The position numbers and the translations under genes were made by a program. Source: Arundinibacter roseus (GTDB taxonomy: Bacteria; Bacteroidota; Bacteroidia; Cytophagales; Spirosomataceae). Taken from it: a stretch of 64,000 bases of DNA. The notes under the pieces were generated by a model. The model saw nothing but the letters and a program-made list of their open reading frames with translations. It did not search any database and was not told the DNA's origin. Positions 9,665-18,005 of the stretch are shown one piece after another. How positions within the stretch are numbered: position 1 is the stretch's first letter; every line of letters begins with the position of its first letter. The stretch is taken from NCBI RefSeq assembly GCF_004348825.1, contig NZ_SMJU01000003.1, positions 248,001 to 312,000 of the forward strand, read 5' to 3'.

Positions 9665-11332
9665 ATGAAACGCATATACATTTTTCCCATAAAAATAACT
9701 CCCTGGTTAGTCGCCATGCTACTTTTACTTAGTAGCTGTGCCGATCAGCTGGACAAAGCCCCGTTAAGCAGCTACGTGAACGAAAATTTCTGGACCAACG
9801 AAGGCAATGTCATGCTGGCGCTTACGGGTCTTTACCGTGGCAATATTCAAATGGCCGCTGCTCCTGCCACCCGCGCTGAGGGTTCGGCCACTGACTGGTG
9901 GTCCTACCACGGCATGATATTGCTTGAAATGGCGACGGACAACGCCTACGACCGCCGGGGTGACAACTCAGGGTTAAATCAGCTGACAAATGGAAACCTT
10001 ACGGCTGCAAATGTGTATTTAAATAATTACTGGACAGCGAGTTATAGCCGAATTGCACGTAGTAATTATTTTATCGAAAATATAGCTAAGGCAACGATCG
10101 AACCCGACAAGATTAAACGTATGGTGGCTGAGGCCCGATTTCTCAGAGCCTGCCAATATTTTTATCTTTCTCAGACGTTTGGTTCGGTTCCCCTGGTTAC
10201 GGCTTCGCTTTCTTTACAGGAGGCAAACACGGTCAGCAAAGCTCCCAAAGCCGAAATATTGGCCTATGCAACGGCAGAATTTGCCGCAGCGGCCGCTGAT
10301 TTGCCCCGCGAACGTGATCTGCCCCCTACCGAAAGGGGCAGGGCTACCCGGCAGTCAGCTTTGGCTTTCCTGGGACGTGCGCAACTTGCCGACCGGAATT
10401 TTTCACAGGCAGCTGAAACATATAAAACCATTATTGATTTTGGAGATAATATCATTGATCCAAACTATGCAGGTCTCTTCAATGGGACTAATGAGGCGAG
10501 TAAAGAATTGATTTTTTCGACTCAATACGTAAAGGATCAGGCACCTAATTCCATGAATCAGCATTTTTTTCCCGCCCTGAATGGCGGTTGGCACCTTTTT
10601 AACCCGCTGGGAAGTTTGGTAGAATCCTATGAATTTACGGATGGAACCCCTTTTTCATACAGCAATCCTTTGTTTGATGTACAGGAACCTACCAAAAATC
10701 GGGATCCCCGTTTGAAATATACGGTACTTTTCAATGGAGATTCTTTTCAGGGACTACCGTATATTACCCATCCCGATTCTACCCGCTCGGTAGATCAGCT
10801 CACGACTTCCAAGCAGGCCACCCGGACGGGTTTTGGCATGCGCAAATTTAATGTCGAAAGTCTGAGTGGCGATTTGATGAATTCTGGGGCAGACTTGCCC
10901 ATAATCAGGTACGCAGAAGTGCTGCTTAGCTATCTGGAAGCACGGTTGGAAGCCGGTTCGGCCATTGATCAGGCACTGCTCGACCAAACCATCAACGTGG
11001 TAAGAGGAAGGGCGAGCGTCAATATGCCTCGGGTTACGGAAACCGATCCGACCAAATTGCGCGTCATCCTTCGGCGTGAACGTCGCAACGAACTTGCCCT
11101 GGAAGGCATTCGGCTGTGGGACCTGATGCGCTGGAATGTGGCTGCACAGGTCCTGAAAGGAGATTTTTATGGTGCATCCTTTCCAGCGGCCAGGAACCTG
11201 CGGAAGAAAAATGCCTCCACCACGGATCCGAACAATCGGTGGTTTGTTACCAGCAAAGCCTTCCGGCCAGGAATTGATGAAACCTGGCCTATTCCACTTA
11301 GTGAGGTAAATATTAATCCAAATTTGAAATAA
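9665..11332 (+). CDS. SusD/RagB-family nutrient-binding outer-membrane lipoprotein
   Basis: The surface-exposed, substrate-binding lid of the SusC channel just upstream. A lipoprotein signal ends at Cys25 (LLLLSSCAD). The N-terminal SusD-like domain has 'LDKAPLSSYVNENFWTNEGNVMLALTGLYRG'-type sequence (residues 29-59), and TPR-like helices follow ('VAEARFLRACQYFYLSQTFGSVPLV'). The C-terminal RagB part contains 'RYAEVLLSYLEARLEAG', 'ERRNELALEGIRLWDLMRW' and the typical closing 'TWPIPLSEVNINPNLK'. 555 residues is usual. It lies 18 bp after susC and is followed by a strong terminator, so it closes the operon. Confidence 0.96.
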   Translation: MKRIYIFPIKITPWLVAMLLLLSSCADQLDKAPLSSYVNENFWTNEGNVMLALTGLYRGNIQMAAAPATRAEGSATDWWSYHGMILLEMATDNAYDRRGDNSGLNQLTNGNLTAANVYLNNYWTASYSRIARSNYFIENIAKATIEPDKIKRMVAEARFLRACQYFYLSQTFGSVPLVTASLSLQEANTVSKAPKAEILAYATAEFAAAAADLPRERDLPPTERGRATRQSALAFLGRAQLADRNFSQAAETYKTIIDFGDNIIDPNYAGLFNGTNEASKELIFSTQYVKDQAPNSMNQHFFPALNGGWHLFNPLGSLVESYEFTDGTPFSYSNPLFDVQEPTKNRDPRLKYTVLFNGDSFQGLPYITHPDSTRSVDQLTTSKQATRTGFGMRKFNVESLSGDLMNSGADLPIIRYAEVLLSYLEARLEAGSAIDQALLDQTINVVRGRASVNMPRVTETDPTKLRVILRRERRNELALEGIRLWDLMRWNVAAQVLKGDFYGASFPAARNLRKKNASTTDPNNRWFVTSKAFRPGIDETWPIPLSEVNINPNLK

Positions 11333-11341
11333 AAAGCAGGC

Positions 11342-11392
11342 AAAAACGGGTTGCTCCTGCCTCTAAAATGTTCGGTGAGCAGCCCGTTTTTT
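11342..11392 (+). terminator. Terminator of the fecR-susC-susD operon
   Basis: AAAACGGGTTGCTC (11343-11356) pairs with GAGCAGCCCGTTTT (11377-11390) with one G-U position. The stem ends in a six-T run. It lies just after the susD stop. Confidence 0.88.
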
Positions 11393-11472
11393 CTATCATT
11401 AACTTTATTATATATTAATGTTAATCAGGGGGTAAACTATTCTTCTTGCTTCCTTCATTCCTGAATTCTTAC

Positions 11473-14097
11473 ATGAAACGTCGTACCTTTCTAGAAAACT
11501 CTCTGCTGGCATCGGCGGCCAGTCTGTCGATACTTCCCGCCGGAGCGCAACCAAAAAAACAGGATTCTGCCAGTGAACTTCCCACAAGTCTGACTCCCTA
11601 CCTCAGCAATTGGCACACGCTACCCGACCGTACCTGGGCAGGAGAAACCCTGTGGGCCAACCGGTTACAGGATTGGCAAATCCGCTCGGGCGGGCTGGAA
11701 TGTAATGTACGTGGTAAAAATCGCTCAGTTGCGCTACTCACCCACGAACTGGGATCTCAGCCCGGGACTTTTTTTATCAAAACAGACTTTCAATTTCTAA
11801 ACCCAAAAGCCCCCTCCGATTTGATTGGCCTGAGGCTTGGCAGCAAAGGTCCGATTGATGACTACCGCTCAGCAGCGATCTACGGGCAAGGGTTAACCGT
11901 TGGAATCAGGGCCGATGGGAAATGGGTGGTTGGTAAAAAAACGATTGATTCTCCTCTGAACTCTGCGCAACTTAACGAGCCGCTTACCTTGTCCATGAGC
12001 GGACAGCCTACTACGGCAGGCATGAACTCTCTTCATCTTAAAGTACTCAAAGGAGCCGCCCTGATTGCTGAAACAACTGTTCAGGATATTGACCATCAAC
12101 AGCTTCGTGGGGGGGTGGCGCTGCTTAGTCATGCAGATATAGCGGAGCAACAGGAATTTTCTCCCAGCGCACGCTTTGAAAACTGGACCGTAGAAGGGAC
12201 CCGAATTGTGGCAGATACGGAGCGAACCTATGGCCCTGTTTATTTTGCTCAGTATACGCTTCATAGCGCAACAGTCAAGCTTTCAGCACTTTGTGCACCA
12301 GTAGGAAACACGGCAGAGGATGTTGCGCTGGAACTTCGGGGGACGAATGGATGGCATACCGTGGCTACAAGTCCGGTTGATCCCGTTAGCCGAATCGCGG
12401 CCTTTCGACTCACCGATTGGCAAGCTACCACTCCGGTCGTCTACCGACTTAAATATACCCTGCGATCGAGCGACAACCAACCGCATGTTTACGAATATGA
12501 GGGAAGTATCGCCCCTGCCCCGCCAATGGATCAACCCATAAAGTTGGGTTTGTTTAGCTGCAACTGCGATCATGGATTTCCGGATGCAGATTTGAGAAAA
12601 AATATTCTCCACCATTCCATTGACGCTGCCCTTTTTTTGGGCGATCAGTTCTATGAGGCTTCCGGTGGATTTGGCGTGGAAGCCACAACCCTTGACCGAT
12701 CTATCCTGGATTATATGCGAAAGTGGCAACAGTTCGGCTGGTCTTACCGTGATGTGTTTCGGCACGTACCCTGCATTTCCATTCCTGATGACCATGATGT
12801 ATATCATGGCAATGTGTGGGGTGAAGGTGGAAAAGCGGCCGACGCCGAAGGCACAACCTATGCCCGACAAGATTCGGGTGGATACAAAATGCATCCCGAT
12901 TGGGTACGAATGGTGCAGCAGACCCAAACGAGTCACTTACCGGACCCCTACGACCCGACGCCTATTAAACAGGGGATTAGCGTGTACTATACCCACTGGA
13001 ACTGGGGCCCGCTGAGTTTTGCCATTGTAGAAGATCGTAAGTTTAAGTCGGCGCCAAAAAACATATTCCCCGCCGTAGCAGGAATTCAGAATGGGTTTAT
13101 TACCAACCTGGATTTTAAAGATAAAACTTACCTCAACGCACCGCAGGCTGAACTGCTCGGCCCACGTCAGGAAAAATTTCTGCAAGCCTGGGCCGCCGAC
13201 TGGAAACAAGGCGCACGAATGAAAATTCTGCTTTCGGCAACAAATTTCTGTACGCTTGCCACCTTGCCAGAAAATTCCACTGGGGATCAGATAGTACCCT
13301 CGCTCCCTATACCAAAACCCGGCGAGTACATCAGCGGTGATGCCCCTACCCGCGACATGGACTCCAACGGTTGGCCACACAGCAAACGCAACCGGGCCGT
13401 TGACATCATTCGCCGCGGCTTTACGCTGCATTTAGCCGGTGATCAGCACCTTGCGTCCATTGTTCACTACGGAGTAGATACGCATGAAGATGCGGGTTTT
13501 GCCTTTGCAGGTCCAGCTCTGAACAACATTTTCCCACGACGTTGGTGGCCCAAGCTCCCTGCCACTCATCAACCTTTGCCGGGTCGTCCGGCTTATACCG
13601 GAAATTTTGAAGATGGTTTTGGAAATAAAATAACCGTGCATGCGGCGGCCAGTCCCCGGTTAACGGGCTTAAAACCAGCTATTATTCATGACCGGGCTAC
13701 TGGTTACGGAATCGTAAAAATTGATCCGGCAAGCCGTAAAATTACCCTGGAATGCTGGAAGCGCAGCGCTGACCCGGCTCAGCCAACTGCTGAAAGTCAG
13801 TATGAAGGCTGGCCTAAGACCATCCATCAACGGGAAAATTATGGTCGAACGCCACTTGCCTACCTGCCATCTGTTGAAGTTAAAGATTTTCAGGATGCGG
13901 TTGTGCAGGTAATCAATGAAGTATCGCACGAAATAGAATATACGTTACGGATTCAGGGCACAAGCTATCGTCCACCGGTTTTTGAGAAAGGCAAATACAC
14001 GCTAAGAGTAGGCGACCCTGACCGGGACTTATGGAAGGAATTCAAAGGACTGAGGGCAGGTCGCAAAAGCTCTCCCTTGCTGGTTTCCCTGGGGTAA
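11473..14097 (+). CDS. PhoD-like metallophosphatase, exported with Tat-type signal
   Basis: Predicted phosphomonoesterase or phosphodiesterase of the alkaline phosphatase D superfamily. I start it at ATG 11473 because MKRRTFLENSLLASAASLSI is a clear RR-type signal; an ATG at 11446 adds nine residues. The N-terminal ~350 residues are beta-rich accessory domains. The metal core follows: 'FSCNCDHG', 'AALFLGDQFYE', 'SIPDDHDVYHGNVWGEGG' and 'LHLAGDQHLASIVHYG'. A C-terminal beta-rich region trails to 874 residues, longer than classic PhoD. It follows the SusCD terminator and precedes a sulfatase, pointing to desulfation or dephosphorylation of imported material. Substrate unknown. Confidence 0.87.
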   Translation: MKRRTFLENSLLASAASLSILPAGAQPKKQDSASELPTSLTPYLSNWHTLPDRTWAGETLWANRLQDWQIRSGGLECNVRGKNRSVALLTHELGSQPGTFFIKTDFQFLNPKAPSDLIGLRLGSKGPIDDYRSAAIYGQGLTVGIRADGKWVVGKKTIDSPLNSAQLNEPLTLSMSGQPTTAGMNSLHLKVLKGAALIAETTVQDIDHQQLRGGVALLSHADIAEQQEFSPSARFENWTVEGTRIVADTERTYGPVYFAQYTLHSATVKLSALCAPVGNTAEDVALELRGTNGWHTVATSPVDPVSRIAAFRLTDWQATTPVVYRLKYTLRSSDNQPHVYEYEGSIAPAPPMDQPIKLGLFSCNCDHGFPDADLRKNILHHSIDAALFLGDQFYEASGGFGVEATTLDRSILDYMRKWQQFGWSYRDVFRHVPCISIPDDHDVYHGNVWGEGGKAADAEGTTYARQDSGGYKMHPDWVRMVQQTQTSHLPDPYDPTPIKQGISVYYTHWNWGPLSFAIVEDRKFKSAPKNIFPAVAGIQNGFITNLDFKDKTYLNAPQAELLGPRQEKFLQAWAADWKQGARMKILLSATNFCTLATLPENSTGDQIVPSLPIPKPGEYISGDAPTRDMDSNGWPHSKRNRAVDIIRRGFTLHLAGDQHLASIVHYGVDTHEDAGFAFAGPALNNIFPRRWWPKLPATHQPLPGRPAYTGNFEDGFGNKITVHAAASPRLTGLKPAIIHDRATGYGIVKIDPASRKITLECWKRSADPAQPTAESQYEGWPKTIHQRENYGRTPLAYLPSVEVKDFQDAVVQVINEVSHEIEYTLRIQGTSYRPPVFEKGKYTLRVGDPDRDLWKEFKGLRAGRKSSPLLVSLG

Positions 14098-14252
14098 TTG
14101 CGTCGGTTGGCTTTTACAATTACTAATTTTACTAAAATTCATAAATTGGACGTAGGGTAAAAAACTGGATTTTATTGATTCTACCAGCAAAGAGCAAAGG
14201 CAATACATCGCTCATTTATTTCCCTACCTTATCCATTTAACTACAATTTCCG

Positions 14253-15806
14253 ATGATTAAATACTCTTTTCTATTTATTTTTTTACTTCTACTAAGCAGT
14301 GGCTGCACGAAAAATTCTGATCGCAAACAGGGTACTAATTCTGCACCCGAAAAACCAAATATCATACTCATATATGCCGATGACCTGGGTTACGGCGATG
14401 TTGGGGCTTATGGGGCTACCCAAATCAAAACGCCAAATCTGGACAAATTGGCCAACGGCGGCGTTCGATTCACCAATGGCTACGCGACTTCCGCTACCTG
14501 CACACCCAGCCGGTACGCTATCCTGACGGGGACGTATCCGTGGCGAAATGCGGATGCAAAAATTCTGCCCGGCACGGCCCCGCTCATAATTGACACGGCC
14601 CAAATGACAATTCCCAAACTACTGAAAGAAAAGGGATATCATACCGGCGTCGTTGGCAAATGGCACCTGGGTCTTGGCAGTGGCGAGATGAACTGGAACG
14701 TACGGGTGTCGCCCGGCCCTAACGAAGTTGGTTTTGACTATGGGTACATTATGGCCGCTACGCAGGATCGGGTACCTACGGTTTATCTTGAAAATGGACG
14801 TGTAGTAAATCTTGATCCCAACGATCCGATTGAGGTAAGCTACGATAAAAATTTCCCAGGCGAGCCAACGGGCAAGGACAATCCTGAACTGTTGAAAATG
14901 AAATGGCATCACGGCCACAACAACAGCATTGTGAATGGTATTCCCAGAATTGGATATATGAAAGGAGGCAAAAAAGCGCAGTGGGTGGATGAAGAAATGG
15001 CGGATCATTTTTTGGAAAAAGCGCAGCAGTATGTCAAAAAACAAAAAGACAAGCCCTTTTTTCTCTACTATGCCCTGCAACAACCCCACGTTCCACGCAC
15101 ACCCAGTCCGCGTTTTGTGGGTTCGTCGGGCATGGGCCCGCGTGGCGACGTAATCGTGGAGGCTGATTGGTGCGTAGGTGAGCTAATTAAAACCCTGGAA
15201 GCCGAAGGACTGATGGATAACACGCTCATCATTCTAAGCAGCGACAATGGCCCCGTACTTAACGATGGATACTACGACGACGCCGAAGAAAAAATCGGCA
15301 GCCACAAGCCGGCCGGGAAATTGCGGGGTGGAAAGTACAGTCTATTTGATGCCGGTACCCGTCTTCCCTTCATAACTTATTGGAAAGGGAAGATCAAACC
15401 CGGAGTATCTGACGCATTGGTTTGTCAAATTGACCTGCTGGCTTCACTGGCCGCTCTGGTAGGCAGCAACGCAAAGACGGTTGATAGCGAGAACCTGCTG
15501 GATACTTTTCTTGGCAAGAGCACCGTTGGTCGGCAGGAATTGATTCTGGAAGCTACCTCCCGCACGGCCCTCCGCAAAGGCGATTGGGCCATGATACCCC
15601 CCTACAAAGGTCCGGCCCGAAATAATGAAGTAAAAATCGAGCTGGGAAATTCGTCTGATTATCAGCTGTATAATCTAAAAAATGATCCAGGCCAGACCTC
15701 CAATCTGGCAAAGACTGAACCCGAAAAATTAAAAGAAATGATTGATACCTATCAAAAAATCCGGGGCGCAGGCGCAGGTAAAATTGAAAACCTGGAATTG
15801 AAGTAA
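14253..15806 (+). CDS. Sulfatase lipoprotein (arylsulfatase A-like)
   Basis: A 517-residue formylglycine sulfatase anchored as a lipoprotein: lipobox SSG-Cys18. Metal and catalytic motifs are 'ILIYADDLGYGDVG' (Asp43-Asp44), Cys83-Thr-Pro-Ser-Arg87 (formylglycine site), 'VGKWHLG' and 'ILSSDNGP'. 'LRGGKYSLFDAGTRLPFITYWKG' and the closing 'DYQLYNLKNDPGQTSNLA' fit the arylsulfatase A-like S1 group. It follows the PhoD-like gene in the same direction after 155 bp. Substrate not predictable from sequence alone. Confidence 0.94.
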   Translation: MIKYSFLFIFLLLLSSGCTKNSDRKQGTNSAPEKPNIILIYADDLGYGDVGAYGATQIKTPNLDKLANGGVRFTNGYATSATCTPSRYAILTGTYPWRNADAKILPGTAPLIIDTAQMTIPKLLKEKGYHTGVVGKWHLGLGSGEMNWNVRVSPGPNEVGFDYGYIMAATQDRVPTVYLENGRVVNLDPNDPIEVSYDKNFPGEPTGKDNPELLKMKWHHGHNNSIVNGIPRIGYMKGGKKAQWVDEEMADHFLEKAQQYVKKQKDKPFFLYYALQQPHVPRTPSPRFVGSSGMGPRGDVIVEADWCVGELIKTLEAEGLMDNTLIILSSDNGPVLNDGYYDDAEEKIGSHKPAGKLRGGKYSLFDAGTRLPFITYWKGKIKPGVSDALVCQIDLLASLAALVGSNAKTVDSENLLDTFLGKSTVGRQELILEATSRTALRKGDWAMIPPYKGPARNNEVKIELGNSSDYQLYNLKNDPGQTSNLAKTEPEKLKEMIDTYQKIRGAGAGKIENLELK

Positions 15807-15830
15807 AAAGATTTATTTAAAATTCAGTAA

Positions 15831-15863
15831 GCGGCACCTGTGGCCACCTGCCACAAGTGCCGC
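15831..15863. terminator. Hairpin between convergent sulfatase and nucleoside hydrolase genes
   Basis: GCGGCACCTGTGG (15831-15843) pairs with CCACAAGTGCCGC (15851-15863) at 12 of 13 positions (the other is G-U-like) over a seven-base loop. There is no T-run on either side, so it is probably a 3'-end stabiliser or a factor-dependent terminator serving both convergent genes. Confidence 0.55.
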
Positions 15864-15993
15864 ATGATACAATTCAGGAGAAAGTGAGTTCAATAAGGTA
15901 ATTCCATTTTGGACTATTTCTACCCAATCCGCGGAATCAATTCAGGCACTTTCTTACCCTGAGAAGTTGCCCAACTATAAAAAGAATGGGAGC

Positions 15994-16923
15994 TTACTTT
16001 TTCAAAACCTGCCAAAAGTCTTCTTCTAATTTTCTCTCGTCAATCTTTGTGTACACTTGAACTTTGCTTCCACTATTTTCGGGTGGAGTTGGAACAGTCT
16101 CAATCGTGGCTAATTCGGGTTTCAGGTAGGCTTCAACCAAGGCTAAGTCCCACATAATGCGCGCTTTGTCTCCGATAGCGTGCTCTTGCCAACGTACTTT
16201 CAGAATGTTTTCAATTTCCACTTTCTCATTCAATTGACTGAACGTGGCTTCTCTCTGAAATTCAAGCGGGCGGGCCGCTTCAAGGGGCATAATGGTAAAA
16301 TCAAGACCGTTTAGATTTAACATGTAGTTGAAGGCATTGAGGTCATTGCGAATATTGAACTCATCTTTATCCCAAACCTTAGTTTTAGGATTATACCTCG
16401 CACCCAACGCGTACACCTTAATTTTGGGCAAAATTTCGGGTGCAAGAATTAGGGCAGAGGCGATATTGGATAAAGCGCCCAAGGTCAGTACATCAAGCTT
16501 TTCTCCGTCGGGAAGCTTTTTAACTGCCGTAATAAGTGCTTCTGAAGCCGGGGAGGGACGTGCCTCTTTTTGGCCCCACGCCCGCCCGATTTGACGATCA
16601 GCGCCGAGCGGATGCGGAATATCCAACCGGCTGAGGGTCTTTAAAATCTGCTCGTTCAGACGTTGACTTTCCGCAACGGTATTGAGCCCTTTGGTTTGGT
16701 AGCCGTTCCATTTTTCAAAAACGTTCAGATCAGGATTATTGAAATGTGCCGAGCTTAACCCAACAAGCTCTACCAACGGTTCTTTGACCAACCGCACGAT
16801 GGCGTACAAGTCGTCAACTTCATTTCCTGTATCAGCATCAAGCCATACTTTTTGTTTTTGACCCATGGCTGAAAAGCCTATACAAAGTAGCAACAAGCTT
16901 ACAAAAAAGCGTTTTTGTATCAT
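15994..16923 (-). CDS. Exported nucleoside hydrolase (IUNH family)
   Basis: Predicted to split the N-glycosidic bond of ribonucleosides, giving base and ribose. The calcium-binding start 'VWLDADTGNEVDD' (Asp29, Asp31, Asp37, Asp38) is a slightly altered form of the family DxDxGxDD motif, with Asn-Glu between Gly and Val. 'LDVLTLGALSNIASAL' matches the conserved middle block. A signal peptide (ends AMGQ, residue 22) puts it in the periplasm, unlike the better-known cytoplasmic enzymes. 309 residues is normal. Convergent with the sulfatase. Confidence 0.85.
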   Translation of the reverse strand: MIQKRFFVSLLLLCIGFSAMGQKQKVWLDADTGNEVDDLYAIVRLVKEPLVELVGLSSAHFNNPDLNVFEKWNGYQTKGLNTVAESQRLNEQILKTLSRLDIPHPLGADRQIGRAWGQKEARPSPASEALITAVKKLPDGEKLDVLTLGALSNIASALILAPEILPKIKVYALGARYNPKTKVWDKDEFNIRNDLNAFNYMLNLNGLDFTIMPLEAARPLEFQREATFSQLNEKVEIENILKVRWQEHAIGDKARIMWDLALVEAYLKPELATIETVPTPPENSGSKVQVYTKIDERKLEEDFWQVLKK

Positions 16924-17493
16924 AGTTTATACGTTATCTCACATTTGCCCATGGACTAAATTGTGGTAAAGTTTGGAGGTAAATTTAAAATTTTTATTGT
17001 TTTATTGCTTGTCTATACAACATATTTATTTTGCCTCTAAATCCTTTACTGGACAATCAAAATTAAAACAAATTGTTCTAAATATTTTCAGGATCAAATA
17101 GTTATTTAGTATTCAATAATTATTGATTCTTTTTTTGCTTAGTAACTTTTTTTATGAAACCTATTCGGGCTTATGGACAAGTCTGATAAGTATCTGCAAA
17201 TTATTTAAAAATCAGAAAATTGGAATAGTTGGGAATAAAAAGTGCCATGTTATTTTTTTTCAACCAAATCCAGTCTTTGGAACTTTAAAAATAAATTTGG
17301 CATTTTATTCTGGTTTATAGCGCTTCAACTGGTCTTTTTGTTAAATCAGACCACTTATTTAACTGAAAACTAAGAATGATTCTTATCATCATTCAAAAAT
17401 TAAAAGTTATATAAGCTTAGTACTCAGATTTATATTCGTACCTTACAGGATACATTTTCATAATGTATGAATCACAATTAAGCGGAAGGTAAG
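16924..17493. other. AT-rich intergenic region upstream of the response regulator
   Basis: 570 bp, strongly AT-rich, between the divergent nucleoside hydrolase and CheY-like genes. Apart from the overlapping palindromes at 17371-17389 I see no RNA gene, repeat or credible ORF (an open frame at 17123-17320 has coding-unlike composition). Confidence 0.45.
17371..17389. promoter_or_regulatory. Two overlapping palindromes (operator-like) upstream of the response regulator
   Basis: TAAGAAT-g-ATTCTTA (17371-17385) is a perfect 7-1-7 palindrome. ATGAT-tctt-ATCAT (17376-17389) overlaps it. It lies ~105 bp before the CheY-like gene. The alternating ATGAT/ATCAT content is loosely Fur-box-like, but the match is not close enough to name a regulator. 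Confidence 0.4.
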
Positions 17494-17934
17494 GTGGAAA
17501 ATCACATGATTGATCCTGGTTCGGCCGAGGATGCTGCACCAAAGTTTTCAGCTTTAACCATCCTTCTTGCAGAGGATGATCCCGATGATTGTCTGCTCTT
17601 TAAAGACGCACTCGACGAGTCACCAATCAAAACTGAGCTCGTAACCGTCGCAAACGGGGAACAGCTTATGAAACTGCTTGCCACTAGTAATTCTCTTCCT
17701 GACTTGCTTTTCATGGACCTGAATATGCCCCGAATGAACGGATTTGAGTGTCTTTCGGAAATCAGGCGAAACGAGCAGCTTAACAAATTGCCCATAATCA
17801 TAATCTCAACTTCTTCTGACAAAGAAAAAGTAGCGAAATTGATTCACAATGGTGCGCAACATTATATTCGCAAATCCTGCGATTATAACGAGCTCAAAAA
17901 ATTTATTCATCAGGCACTACTGCTTTTAGCCTGA
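17494..17934 (+). CDS. CheY-like single-domain response regulator
   Basis: A 146-residue receiver domain with no output domain. It has the acidic pair Asp28-Asp29 (LLAEDDPDD), the phospho-acceptor Asp75 (LFMDLNMP), the switch Ser/Thr105-106 (IIISTSS) and Lys127 (YIRKS). The form 'DDPDDCLLFKDAL' is typical of the Rcp1-like class found beside hybrid histidine kinases. The kinase gene begins 71 bp downstream in the same direction, so the two probably form one phosphorelay, with signalling through protein-protein contact. Confidence 0.93.
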   Translation: MENHMIDPGSAEDAAPKFSALTILLAEDDPDDCLLFKDALDESPIKTELVTVANGEQLMKLLATSNSLPDLLFMDLNMPRMNGFECLSEIRRNEQLNKLPIIIISTSSDKEKVAKLIHNGAQHYIRKSCDYNELKKFIHQALLLLA

Positions 17935-18005
17935 TTACTCACGTAAAAATTTCCCGTAAAAATGGTACAGCCAACGGCAGATCTTTTTAAAAATGTACTA
18001 TTTGT

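Noticed and set aside
12283-12936. 217-codon open frame antisense to the PhoD-like gene
   Set aside because: Shadow of a conserved gene; no start context or recognisable domain.
17371-17389. Fur box
   Set aside because: Only partial likeness to the GATAATGATAATCATTATC consensus and no iron-related gene downstream; kept only as an unassigned operator-like palindrome.
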